Positions 1 to 6,606 of a stretch of DNA of 8,487 nt are shown here, piece after piece; within the stretch, counting starts at the first letter, position 1, and the number at the start of each line of letters is the position of its first letter. The notes beneath the pieces are model-generated. The model did not search any database. It saw only the letters and a list, made by a program, of their open reading frames with translations, and was not told the DNA's origin. The DNA comes from DATLFQ01 sp035540915 (GTDB taxonomy: Bacteria > Actinomycetota > Acidimicrobiia > Acidimicrobiales > GCA-2861595): NCBI GenBank assembly GCA_035540915.1, contig DATLFQ010000172.1, positions 1 to 8,487 of the forward strand. Direction: 5' to 3'. The position numbers were made by a program, and so were the translations under genes.

Positions 1-420
1 GTGGCTGCGGTTGTTCGTCTCCCACAGCCGCAGCCGGGCCAGCGGGCGGAACCACTCGACCTGCGCGCCGGACTGCCGGAGACGGGTGAGCAGCTCCCGG
101 TCCATGGTGTAGGCGCCCACCGCGTCGAGCAGCGCCCGCACGCGAACGCCGGCCTTCGCACGCTCGCACAGGGCCTCGGCGAACTCCTGGCCGATGGCGC
201 CCTCCCAGTAGACGAAGGTGAGGAAATCGACGGTGTGCCGCGCCCGGCGGATGGCGTCCAGCATGGCCGGGAAGATCTCGTCGCCGTTGCGCAGGACGTC
301 GATGCGGTTGCCATCGGTCGCCCGCTCACCGAGGACGCCCTCGAGGATGCGCCGAAAGCGATCACGCTCGTCGTGCCGGGCGACGGCCCTCCGGCCCACC
401 GCCGCCGTGGTCCGGGGCAT
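1..420 (-). CDS. Phospholipase D / cardiolipin synthase family protein, 3' end off the window
   Basis: The minus strand is open from an ATG at base 420 to the left edge, giving the first 140 residues. They read like the N-terminal half of the first PLD domain: VLRNGDEIFPAMLDAI (residues 42-57), then DFLTFVYWEG (65-74), a helix with CERAKAGVRVRALLDA (85-100), and WETNNRSH at the cut. The final His140 falls exactly where the His of the first HxKxxxxD catalytic motif is expected. Family members transfer or hydrolyse phosphatidyl groups; cardiolipin synthases condense phosphatidylglycerol or CDP-diacylglycerol substrates at the membrane. No N-terminal membrane helix or signal peptide is visible, unlike classical Cls, so this may be a soluble PLD-type enzyme of other specificity. 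An AAGAGG 5 bases upstream supports the ATG. The gene points away from the broken dehydrogenase next to it. The family call is firm; the substrate is not. Confidence 0.88.
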   Translation of the reverse strand, partial: MPRTTAAVGRRAVARHDERDRFRRILEGVLGERATDGNRIDVLRNGDEIFPAMLDAIRRARHTVDFLTFVYWEGAIGQEFAEALCERAKAGVRVRALLDAVGAYTMDRELLTRLRQSGAQVEWFRPLARLRLWETNNRSH

Positions 421-425
421 CGGCG

Positions 426-431
426 CCTCTT
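426..431 (-). promoter_or_regulatory. Ribosome binding site of the PLD-family gene
   Basis: On the minus strand AAGAGG lies 5 bases before the ATG at base 420. It supports this start over GTG codons further inside. I see no convincing -10/-35 pair in the 421-540 gap. Confidence 0.5.
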
Positions 432-540
432 ACCCGGCGCTTCGGCCGGCTAGTCGAGGCGGCGGGAGCACGTTTCGTCTCCTCGGAGGCGGGTAGACGG
501 CCCGGGCGCCAGGACCGGCTGTCTCGCGGCCGGCGGACCC

Positions 541-1612
541 CGGGCGTGGGGAGAGCGAGAGGAAGTCCCCGATCCCCAGATCATGAACGGGCGCGACGCC
601 ATCGTGCGCATCACCTCCACGGCGATCTGCGGTTCGGACCTCCACCTCTACGACGGCTCAGGAACCTGAAGGCGGGGGACCGGGTGGTCGTTCCGTTCAC
701 CATCTCGTGCGGCAACTGCCTGAACTGCGAGCGCGGCCTGTTCTCGGTGTGCGAGAACAGCAATCCGAATGCCAGCTTGGCCGAGAAGGCGTACGGGTCG
801 TCGCCCGCCGGCGCCTCGGCTACTCACACATGCTCGGCGGATTCGCCGGCGGCCAGGCCGAGTACGCCCGCGTGCCGTTCGCCGACGTCGGGCCGATCAG
901 GATCGAGAGCGACCTGCCCGACGAGAAGTTGCTGTTCCTGTCGGACATCTTCCCCACCGGCTACATGGGGGCCGAGCTGTGCGACATCCGACCGGGCGAC
1001 GTGGTGGCGGTCTGGGGCGCCGGGCCCGTCGGCCAGTTCGCCATCGCCAGCGCCTACCTCCTCGGCGCCGAGAAGGTGATCGCCATCGACCGTTTCGGCT
1101 ACCGCCTCGACATGGCCCGCGACCACGGCCGGGCCGAGACCATCGACTACGAGGACACCGACGTCAACGAGGCGCTCAAGGACATGACCGGCGGGCGCGG
1201 GCCCGACGCCTGCATCGACGCCGTCGGCATGGAGGCCCACCACGGCTCGGCGCCCAACGAGGCCTACGACAAGATCAAGCAGGCCGTCCGCCTGGAGACC
1301 GAGCGGCCCCACGCGCTGCGCCAGGCCATCACCTGCTGCCGCAGCGGCGGCACCGTGTCGGTCATGGGCGTCTACGGCGGCATGATCGACAAGTTCCCGA
1401 TCGGCTCGGTGATGAACAGGTCGCTGACCATCAAGTCCGGCCAATGCCACGTCCAGCGCTACATGCGCCCCTTGCTGGAGCGGATCGAGAACGGCGACAT
1501 CGACCCCAGCTTCGTCATCACCCACCGCACGCGCCTCGACGAGGCGCCGGCCGGCTACGAGATGCTCAAGCACAAGCGTGACGAGTGCATGAAGATGGTC
1601 CTCACGCCGTAG
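541..1612 (+). pseudogene. Zinc-dependent alcohol/formaldehyde dehydrogenase-like gene, disrupted
   Basis: Three consecutive reading frames together spell a medium-chain dehydrogenase of the glutathione-independent formaldehyde dehydrogenase-like group. Frame 1 (about 541-657) gives EVPDPQIMNGRDAIV and ICGSDLHLYDG, holding the catalytic-zinc Cys. Frame 3 (660-812) gives NLKAGDRVVVPF and the structural-zinc cysteines CGNCLNC...C (spacing 2-2-7). Frame 2 (815-1609) gives GYSHMLGGFAGGQAEY, the Rossmann motif VWGAGPVGQF, and an intact C-terminus ending at TAG 1610-1612. Between YDG (ends 657) and NLK (starts 663) about 26 residues are absent, including the Gly-His-Glu motif whose His binds the catalytic zinc. 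A 1-base loss lies at 813-817. The 5' end lacks an ATG and about 14 residues. Read-through total plus missing parts is about 390 residues, the family's usual length. The remnant cannot encode a working enzyme. Genuine decay seems likelier than assembly error because neighbouring genes are intact, but error is not excluded. Confidence 0.85.
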
Positions 1613-1615
1613 CCC

Positions 1616-1641
1616 CGAGTGCGGCTGGGCTCTCGTACTCG
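1616..1641 (+). terminator. Terminator-like hairpin after the dehydrogenase remnant
   Basis: Three bases after the stop codon, CGAGTGCG pairs with CGTACTCG in an 8-bp stem (one G-U pair) around a 10-base loop. No T-run follows, so it is only a candidate terminator of the kind found in GC-rich actinobacteria. Confidence 0.4.
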
Positions 1642-1775
1642 AGGCCTTCGGGACGCTCACTGCTAAAGAGTGATTATGTGGGGATGAACGCCGCCGCCAT
1701 CAGCGCCCTCCCCGTGCCTCGCCACGCCTCCTGCCTGCGCCGATAGGGCCGTGACGTCCTGGGTAGGGCGGGGGG

Positions 1776-2705
1776 ATGACTCTCGTCTCCCCCGCAGCGA
1801 CCGGCCAGGTCGACACCACCGAGGGGCTGCAGGAGTCGGCCAGTTCGGCGTGGGACACATTCGTCGCAGCGCTCCCCCGGATCGGCATCGCGCTCGCGGT
1901 GCTGGTGGCGTTCGTCGCCGCCGGCCGTCTGCTGCGGCCGCTCGTGCGGTCTCGGCTGAGCCGTCGCCGGACGCCGAGCTTCGCCCGCGTCTTCGCGAAG
2001 CTCACCTCGTCGGCCATGACGCTCACGGGCGTCCTGCTCGCGGTCACCATCGTCTTTCCGTCGGTCCGGCCCGTCAACATCCTCGCCGGCGCAGGGGTGC
2101 TCAGCATCGCGGCGGGCTTCGCGTTCCAGGACATCCTCCAGAACCTGCTCGCGGGGATCCTGCTGCTGTTCCGGCACCCCTTCCGCGGCGGCGACCAGAT
2201 ACAGGTGGGCGATGTCACCGGCACCGTGGAGGAGATCACCATCCGGGAGACGATCGTCACGACCTTCGATGGGCGACGAGTGCTCGTTCCCAACGCGAAG
2301 GTGTACACGGACGTGATCCGCGTCCAGACAGCACGCGAGCACATCAGAGCCGGGTTCGTCGTCGGCGTCGCCTACGAGACCGACCTCCACGCTGCACGCC
2401 ACGTCGCCTTGTCGGCAGTGCGTGCGGTCGACGGCGTCGTAGCGGATCCAGGGCCGGAGGTGCTCTGCACCGAACTGGCCGACTGGGCGATCAACCTCGA
2501 GGTCCTGTTCTGGTGTGACGCCCGCCAGCTCGAGATGCGCCGGACGCTCAGCCGGGTCATCGAGGCCGTCAAGCTTGCGTTCGACGACCACGACATCGAG
2601 ATCCCGTGCCAGGTCGTCGCCCTCCAGGCCACGACCAGTTTCGAGGCCGCGCTCCACGGAACGCCGGTCACGCCGGGCGGCAGTGTCGCCCGCGACGGAC
2701 GCTGA
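1776..2705 (+). CDS. MscS-type mechanosensitive ion channel protein
   Basis: The 309-residue product has the MscS layout. Hydrophobic segments lie at about residues 34-53 and 79-98. The pore-lining third helix (about 101-132) is rich in Gly and Ala and runs into FAFQDILQNLLAGILLLF, a hallmark of the family. Next comes the beta domain, RGGDQIQVGDVTGTVEEITI (137-156) and TFDGRRVLVPNAKV (163-176), then the C-terminal alpha/beta domain (about 190-285) and a short polar tail. Length is close to E. coli MscS (286 residues). Such channels sit in the inner membrane as heptamers and release solutes when membrane tension rises on hypo-osmotic shock. The ATG directly follows a G-run (GGGCGGGGGG), a poor but possible ribosome binding site; the first membrane helix fits this start. 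It stands 163 bases after the dehydrogenase remnant and 168 bases before the next gene, so it may be transcribed alone. Exact subfamily is unknown. Confidence 0.93.
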   Translation: MTLVSPAATGQVDTTEGLQESASSAWDTFVAALPRIGIALAVLVAFVAAGRLLRPLVRSRLSRRRTPSFARVFAKLTSSAMTLTGVLLAVTIVFPSVRPVNILAGAGVLSIAAGFAFQDILQNLLAGILLLFRHPFRGGDQIQVGDVTGTVEEITIRETIVTTFDGRRVLVPNAKVYTDVIRVQTAREHIRAGFVVGVAYETDLHAARHVALSAVRAVDGVVADPGPEVLCTELADWAINLEVLFWCDARQLEMRRTLSRVIEAVKLAFDDHDIEIPCQVVALQATTSFEAALHGTPVTPGGSVARDGR

Positions 2706-2726
2706 CGGTCGGCGGCCGCCTCCGTC
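2704..2726 (+). terminator. Hairpin overlapping the mscS-like stop codon
   Basis: GACGG (2704-2708) pairs with CCGTC (2722-2726), enclosing the palindrome GGCGGCCGCC. It lies at the very end of the channel gene but lacks a T-run. It is a weak terminator candidate; the rest of the gap to 2862 shows nothing I can name. Confidence 0.3.
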
Positions 2727-2862
2727 GGCCTCATCGAACTCATCCACGCCCTCGGCGACGAGGTCGCAGTGTCAGCACGAAGGCGGCCCGGGGCAACGTC
2801 CGACCGGCGCTCGGGGCATGCTGGGGGCGCCGTTTCCAGCAGGACGCCGTCGTCGAGAGAAG

Positions 2863-2868
2863 AAGGAG
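2863..2868 (+). promoter_or_regulatory. Strong ribosome binding site of the DUF2231-type gene
   Basis: AAGGAG lies 5 bases before ATG 2874. It is the best Shine-Dalgarno sequence in the window. It settles the start at 2874 against the open frame that continues upstream to a GTG at 2769, whose extra 35 residues are unlike a protein N-terminus. Confidence 0.85.
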
Positions 2869-2873
2869 AACCC

Positions 2874-3440
2874 ATGCGTGCGTTCTCGTTTCGCCCGGCA
2901 CTGACGCTTCGTGGTCGCACGTTCAAGGGGCTGCGCGGATGGGCCGGCAAGCCGCTGCACCCCCCGCTCACCGACGTTCCCATCGGGGCCTACATCCTGG
3001 TGGCAGCCTTCGACGTCATCTCGTTCGTCGGCCAGGAGCAGGAGTGGGCCCGCGAGTTCTACCGGGCGGGCACGTTCACGATGATCGGCGGCGCGGCGGT
3101 GTCCCTCCTCGCCGCCCTCACCGGGTTCTGGGACTGGCTGAAGTCGACTGAGAAGGGCACCCAGGCCCGCCGTACCGTGAATGCCCACGCCTGGACCATG
3201 GTGTCGGTCACCGTCCTCGTCCTGGTCAACGTGGGACTGCGGTGGTTCGCCTATGACGGCGACTCCCACACCGGGGTGGTCGTACTGATCCTGAGCCTCA
3301 TCGTGGCCGTGCTCACCACCATCGGTGGCACCATCGGTGGCTCCCTGGCCTACGACTACGGCTTCAACGTCGAGACCGCAGGCGACCACCCGGTCTGGCA
3401 CCGCTCCGAGCAGGACGTCTTCCCGGGCGACAAGTCGTAG
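2874..3440 (+). CDS. DUF2231-type membrane protein
   Basis: The 188-residue product has a short basic N-terminus followed by KPLHPPLTDVPIGAYILVAA (residues 26-45). The His-Pro followed by a Pro-Ile-Gly membrane start is characteristic of DUF2231 proteins. Four hydrophobic helices are visible at about 34-53, 66-86, 105-125 and 133-155, with FWDWLKSTEKGTQARRTVNAH as the conserved loop between helices 2 and 3. The C-terminus, including GGSLAYDYGFNVE (155-167), is polar and probably not in the membrane. The role of the family is not settled; conserved His residues have led to suggestions of haem binding or redox roles, which I cannot test here. The start is set by an AAGGAG site. The gene lies between the channel gene and the unknown basic protein with no overlap, so no operon is evident. 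The family assignment is good; the function is open. Confidence 0.85.
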   Translation: MRAFSFRPALTLRGRTFKGLRGWAGKPLHPPLTDVPIGAYILVAAFDVISFVGQEQEWAREFYRAGTFTMIGGAAVSLLAALTGFWDWLKSTEKGTQARRTVNAHAWTMVSVTVLVLVNVGLRWFAYDGDSHTGVVVLILSLIVAVLTTIGGTIGGSLAYDYGFNVETAGDHPVWHRSEQDVFPGDKS

Positions 3441-3451
3441 GCACGAAGCTC

Positions 3452-3466
3452 GCGCCGAGGCGGCGC
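3452..3466 (+). terminator. Small GC hairpin after the DUF2231-type gene
   Basis: GCGCC (3452-3456) pairs with GGCGC (3462-3466) around a 5-base loop, 11 bases after the stop codon. No T-run follows. It is a weak candidate that could arise by chance at this GC content. Confidence 0.2.
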
Positions 3467-3512
3467 ACGTCGTTGCCGGCTGTCGCCAGCGCAGGCCTGA
3501 AGGACACGCGGG

Positions 3513-3518
3513 TAGGTT
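3513..3518 (+). promoter_or_regulatory. Candidate -10 element for a leaderless GTG start
   Basis: TAGGTT matches the actinobacterial -10 pattern TANNNT and ends 7 bases before GTG 3526, so transcription would begin at or next to the start codon. No good Shine-Dalgarno sequence lies in front of this GTG and no clear -35 is seen. Leaderless transcripts are common in actinobacteria; this instance is inferred. Confidence 0.4.
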
Positions 3519-3525
3519 GAGCGCC

Positions 3526-5097
3526 GTGGGGAGGCGCATCGATGTCGAGCTGACCAGCGCCCGTGACGACGGCACCTGGACCTGGCGGGCGGCCGGGGCC
3601 AGGCAGCCCAAGGGCGTCGTGGCCGCTGCGCTCCTCTACGAGGGCGCCGCTGTCGGCGACGTGGTGCGGGCCGAGGCCGACTTCGAGATCGAAGGCATCC
3701 TGATCACCGCAGTCCACGCGCCCAAGGAGAAGAAGCGGTCCGACTCGGCCCGCCTGGAGATCATCGGCCCGCCCCGAAGCGAGCAGGGCGTGACCACATC
3801 GCTGACCGGCGGCGAGCGCCAGCGCGAGCGCGGTCCGCGCCCGGGCGGCGACCGCCGCGACCGAGGGCCCGGCGCGGGCCCTCGCCCCGACGGTCGCGGT
3901 CGCCCGCCGCGACGGGATGCACCCGCCGGCTCGTCGGCAGGCCCGACCGCCCGGGGGCGCACCGACCGACCGGACCGACCGGCCCGCCCGGACCGCCCCA
4001 CCGGCGAGCGGACGCCGCGTGCCGATCGGCCGCAGCGCAGCGCAGGCCCCGCCCGAGCACCCGGTGGCGACCGCCCTTCCCGCCCGGCGCACGAGGCCCG
4101 CCCGGCTAGGTCCGGCGCCGACCCGGCCTCACGACCGCCCAAGCCGAAGCGGTTGGCGCCGGCCAACGTGTTCCGCGCCGCCGCCCTGGCCAGCCTGGCC
4201 CCTGAGGAGCAGCCGATCGCCGAGCAGGTACTTCGGGGCGGCATCCCGGCCGTGCGCCAGGCAGTCGAGGCGCAGAACGCGCGCCTGCGCGAGGAGGGTC
4301 AGCCCGAGGTCCGTCCCGGGCCACTGGTGGCGATGGCCGAGCAGCTCCTCCCGCGGCTCCGCAGCGCCGAGTGGCGGGATCGGGCGGAGGCGGCGGCCAA
4401 GGCCGTCGACGAGATCGCCCTTCGCGACCTCCGCTCGGTTGTGGCCGGCGCCGACCTGGCTCGCGACGACGAGAGCCGCCTGCTGGCGGGCACCCTGCGC
4501 CAGGCGCTCGACCGGCGCATCGAGGAGCACCGGCAGCGGTGGCTGGCCGAGATCACCGGTGCGCTCGACGAGGGAAGGCTGGTGCGGGCCCTGCGGGCCT
4601 CGGCACGGCCGCCGGACGCCATCGCCCGGTTCCCGGCCGCCGTGGCGGCCCGCCTCGTGGAGGCCGCCGGCCAGGCGCTGGCCGCCGACACGCCGCCCGA
4701 CCGCTGGGCGGCACTGCTCGACGCCGTGGTCGAGTCCTCGGTGCGGCGCAACGTCAAGCCGGCCGGCCTCCCCGCCGGCGCCGGGGAGGACGTCCTGCAG
4801 AAGGCCCGCCAGGCCGTTGGCCGGGTCCCGGGCCTGGCCCCGCTCCTCGGGATCGCCATGCCGCCGCCACCAGGGCCGCCCCGGCGTCCCCGGCCGCCGG
4901 GCGCCGGGCCGGCCATCCCACCTCCGCCACCGAGGGACGCGGCGCCCACCGGGCCCGCCGACACCGAGGCGCCGGCGCCAGTTGCAACACCGGATCCGGA
5001 GCCCACTGCGGCCGGTGCCCCCGAGGACGCGACCACCCAGGCGCCGGAGGTCGAGGTGCCGCCCGAGGCGGGACGCCCGGCGGCCGAGGTGCACTGA
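3526..5097 (+). CDS. Conserved hypothetical protein: OB-like N-terminus, Arg/Pro-rich linker, helical domain
   Basis: The GTG start gives 523 residues. The open frame continues upstream, but the added part overlaps the DUF2231-type gene and is shadow-like. Residues 1-82 look beta-rich (IDVELTSARDDGTWTWRAAG, then GVVAAALLYEGAAVGDVVRA), similar in style to a small OB or S1-like barrel. Residues about 93-209 are a low-complexity Arg/Gly/Pro/Asp linker with RPDRPARPDRP-type repeats, strongly basic and probably disordered. Residues 210-445 are predicted helical, including VFRAAALASLAPEEQPIAEQ (215-234), EWRDRAEAAAKAVDEIALRDL (282-302) and a run of long Arg/Glu helices. Residues 446-523 form a Pro-rich, mildly acidic tail. 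I recall similar proteins from Acidimicrobiia but know no assigned function. Nucleic-acid binding is my inference from the N-terminal fold style plus the basic linker. No signal peptide or membrane helix is seen. It is convergent with the Nudix gene. Confidence 0.85.
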   Translation: MGRRIDVELTSARDDGTWTWRAAGARQPKGVVAAALLYEGAAVGDVVRAEADFEIEGILITAVHAPKEKKRSDSARLEIIGPPRSEQGVTTSLTGGERQRERGPRPGGDRRDRGPGAGPRPDGRGRPPRRDAPAGSSAGPTARGRTDRPDRPARPDRPTGERTPRADRPQRSAGPARAPGGDRPSRPAHEARPARSGADPASRPPKPKRLAPANVFRAAALASLAPEEQPIAEQVLRGGIPAVRQAVEAQNARLREEGQPEVRPGPLVAMAEQLLPRLRSAEWRDRAEAAAKAVDEIALRDLRSVVAGADLARDDESRLLAGTLRQALDRRIEEHRQRWLAEITGALDEGRLVRALRASARPPDAIARFPAAVAARLVEAAGQALAADTPPDRWAALLDAVVESSVRRNVKPAGLPAGAGEDVLQKARQAVGRVPGLAPLLGIAMPPPPGPPRRPRPPGAGPAIPPPPPRDAAPTGPADTEAPAPVATPDPEPTAAGAPEDATTQAPEVEVPPEAGRPAAEVH

Positions 5098-5117
5098 GCG
5101 TCCGGCACGCGCCTCAG

Positions 5118-5139
5118 CCGTGGCGGGTCGCGCCACCGG
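5118..5139. terminator. Hairpin between convergent genes
   Basis: GTGGCG (5120-5125) pairs with CGCCAC (5131-5136) around GGTCG. The stem can be extended by CC/GG past one bulged base. It lies in the 51-base gap where the plus-strand protein gene and the minus-strand Nudix gene meet, so it could stop transcription from both sides. No T-run is present on either side. Confidence 0.45.
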
Positions 5140-5148
5140 GTGCACCCG

Positions 5149-5583
5149 TCAGACGATGGTCGGCAGCACGCCGTGCTCGTGGAGAAACTCGGCCAGGCCG
5201 TCGACGAGGGCCAGCCCGGCCACGTCGGGCAGCGGCACCCACCGCGCCTCGGCGGCGTCGCCACCCGCGGTCGGGTCCCCCCTTCCGAGGATGCTGACCC
5301 AGAAGTCCAAGATGACGAAGTGGTGATCGTCGCCGATCCGCTCGACCCAGCCGACGAGCTCGTCGCACACGGCCTCCAGCCCGGTCTCCTCGGCCACCTC
5401 CCGGACCACGGCCTCGGCCAGGGTCTCCCCCGGCTCGACGCGGCCGCCCGGGACCGACCACGCGCCCTGCGCCGGGCCGCGGCCCCGGCGCACGAGGAGC
5501 AGCTGGTCGTCCTCGCAGGCGATGGCGCCGACGCAGAGCTGCGGTACCACGACTGCGCCGCTCGCGACGGTGCCGCTACCCAT
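5149..5583 (-). CDS. Nudix hydrolase
   Basis: The 144-residue product is one Nudix domain. The Nudix box spans residues 47-69 and matches GX5EX7REUXEEXGU at every fixed position: Gly47, Glu53, Arg61-Glu62, Glu65-Glu66, Gly68. The Glu residues bind the metal that activates water to cleave a nucleoside-diphosphate-linked substrate. Before the box, QLCVGAIACEDDQLLLVRRG (residues 15-34) and GAWSVPGGRVEPGE (40-53) are typical of small ADP-ribose or NTP-pyrophosphatase-type members. WVPLPDVAGL (115-124) is the usual closing strand. The substrate cannot be named from sequence. The ATG overlaps the stop of the upstream acetyltransferase gene (ATGGGTAG), which both supports this start and implies translational coupling. 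It is the last gene of a likely four-gene operon. Confidence 0.92.
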   Translation of the reverse strand: MGSGTVASGAVVVPQLCVGAIACEDDQLLLVRRGRGPAQGAWSVPGGRVEPGETLAEAVVREVAEETGLEAVCDELVGWVERIGDDHHFVILDFWVSILGRGDPTAGGDAAEARWVPLPDVAGLALVDGLAEFLHEHGVLPTIV

Positions 5584-6049
5584 CCAGGCGGTGGTGCATG
5601 ACGATGAGGCGGGCGGTGAAGCCGGAGCCCTCGAAGAAGTTCTTCGTGGCCCGCTGGCCCGGAAGGGCGGCGGCGTCGACGCCGGCGCAGCCCTGCTCCG
5701 CGAACCAGGCCAGCAGCCCGCCCATGACGGCCTCGCCGACACCGACGCCCCGCAGGCCCTCCTCGACGAAGAGGTCGTCGATGACGCCCAGACGCTGGCC
5801 GTCCACCAGCAGCTCCGTCCTCCCGGTGCCGTAGCCGGCCACGGTCCCGCCGAAGGTACCGACCACCACGGCTTGGCCGGAGTCGGCGAGCGTGGCGGCC
5901 AGCGACCGGTCGACCGGCTCGCGGCGCGCTTCCCGGGCCACATAGACCGGCCCGCCCCGTTCCTGGGCCGCCAGCTCGGCGCGGGCCAGCTGGCACAGTT
6001 CGACCAGCCGGGGCAGATCGGAGGTGCTGGCCATCCGGGCCGTTTCCAA
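5576..6049 (-). CDS. GNAT family N-acetyltransferase
   Basis: With a TTG start the product has 157 residues and a complete GNAT fold. It opens with strand 1 and helix 1, ETARMASTSDLPRLVELC (residues 2-19). Motif A is VIDDLFVEEGLRGVGVGEAV (89-108), with R-GV-G-V-G as the acetyl-CoA pyrophosphate loop. Motif B is ALPGQRATKNFFEGSGF (128-144). The enzyme would move an acetyl group from acetyl-CoA to an amine; the acceptor is unknown. The start is uncertain: an ATG at base 6034 would cut strand 1 short, so I prefer TTG 6049, though neither has a clear ribosome binding site. The gene begins 11 bases after the preceding stop and overlaps the Nudix gene by 8 bases. Pairing of a GNAT gene with a Nudix gene is common and by itself says little about substrate. 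Confidence 0.88.
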   Translation of the reverse strand: METARMASTSDLPRLVELCQLARAELAAQERGGPVYVAREARREPVDRSLAATLADSGQAVVVGTFGGTVAGYGTGRTELLVDGQRLGVIDDLFVEEGLRGVGVGEAVMGGLLAWFAEQGCAGVDAAALPGQRATKNFFEGSGFTARLIVMHHRLDG

Positions 6050-6060
6050 CTGGTCGACCG

Positions 6061-6585
6061 TCAGTCGAGCAGCGCTTGGAGCTGGGCCACCCGGCCGAGG
6101 ACCGTGCGGCGGCCCCTGGTGCCGGCCTCGTAGGTGCGCACGGCCTCGAGCTCGGAGGCCGACAGCCCGTCCAGACGGGACACGACCTGGGTGGCCGACA
6201 GGGCGTCGTAGCCGGGGATGGCGAGGTCCGCCGCGGCACCCGGTGCCGGTGCCGGCGGTGCCGGCGGTGCCTCGGGCGACGGTGCGGTGGGGGGCGGGGC
6301 GGCTGACGGCGCCGCCGCCGGTGCCGGCGCAGGGCGAGCCGGCGGGCGGGCGCTGAACTGGGCCAGGACGTCGGCGGCCCGCCGGGCGGCCGAGGTGGCC
6401 TCCTTGCGGCCCTTGCCGACCGCGAACTGCCCGACCACCCTGGCCATGTTCGCCTGGCGCTCCCAGTTCTGCCGGCCCCGAGCCACGAGATCGGGAAGGT
6501 GTTCCGCCGCGGTCGCGGCCAGGCCGAGCGGGGCGAACACGAGCAGATCGAGCGCCTGGTCGACCGGGCTGCGCGGCGGGCTCAT
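6061..6585 (-). CDS. Small actinobacterial protein: helical N-terminus, Ala/Pro linker, conserved helical C-terminus
   Basis: The 174-residue product has three parts. Residues 8-75 are amphipathic helices (DQALDLLVFAPLGLAATAAE, then QNWERQANMARVVGQFAVGK), similar in style to actinobacterial proteins named after lipid-droplet or phasin-like association. Residues about 80-118 are an Ala/Pro linker. Residues 121-171 contain IPGYDALSATQVVSRLDGLS and ELEAVRTYEAGTRGRRTVLG, a recurrent C-terminal helical module in actinobacteria, which I believe corresponds to DUF8129. That module is often placed at the end of proteins with variable N-termini, and its role is unknown to me. There is no signal peptide. 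The ATG lacks a clear ribosome binding site and sits 21 bases after the upstream stop. The operon position after the acidic protein and before the acetyltransferase does not define a role. A lipid- or polymer-surface role is only a guess from the N-terminal helices. Confidence 0.8.
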   Translation of the reverse strand: MSPPRSPVDQALDLLVFAPLGLAATAAEHLPDLVARGRQNWERQANMARVVGQFAVGKGRKEATSAARRAADVLAQFSARPPARPAPAPAAAPSAAPPPTAPSPEAPPAPPAPAPGAAADLAIPGYDALSATQVVSRLDGLSASELEAVRTYEAGTRGRRTVLGRVAQLQALLD

Positions 6586-6606
6586 GGACGGGCCGGCGGG
6601 AGGCGG

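Noticed and set aside
707..1612. A working 301-residue dehydrogenase from GTG 707
   Set aside because: Its first 36 or so residues are out-of-frame reading of the zinc-binding segment, and the product would lack both the catalytic-zinc Cys and His.
824..2747. Long minus-strand open frames opposite the dehydrogenase remnant and the channel gene
   Set aside because: The plus strand gives clear family motifs over the same bases. The minus products are low-complexity His/Asp/Arg-rich strings with no recognisable domain.
2769..2873. N-terminal extension of the DUF2231-type protein from an upstream GTG
   Set aside because: AAGGAG sits 5 bases before ATG 2874, and the extension has no membrane or signal character and lacks its own ribosome binding site.
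3941..4035. Short tandem or CRISPR-like repeats
   Set aside because: The GACCG-type repeats are imperfect and in frame. They encode the Arg/Pro/Asp linker of the protein and have no constant spacers.
4299..6239. A 646-codon open frame on the minus strand
   Set aside because: It runs antisense through the unknown protein gene and out of frame through the Nudix and GNAT genes. The product is Arg/Ser/Pro-rich with no family motif, a usual artefact of very high GC.
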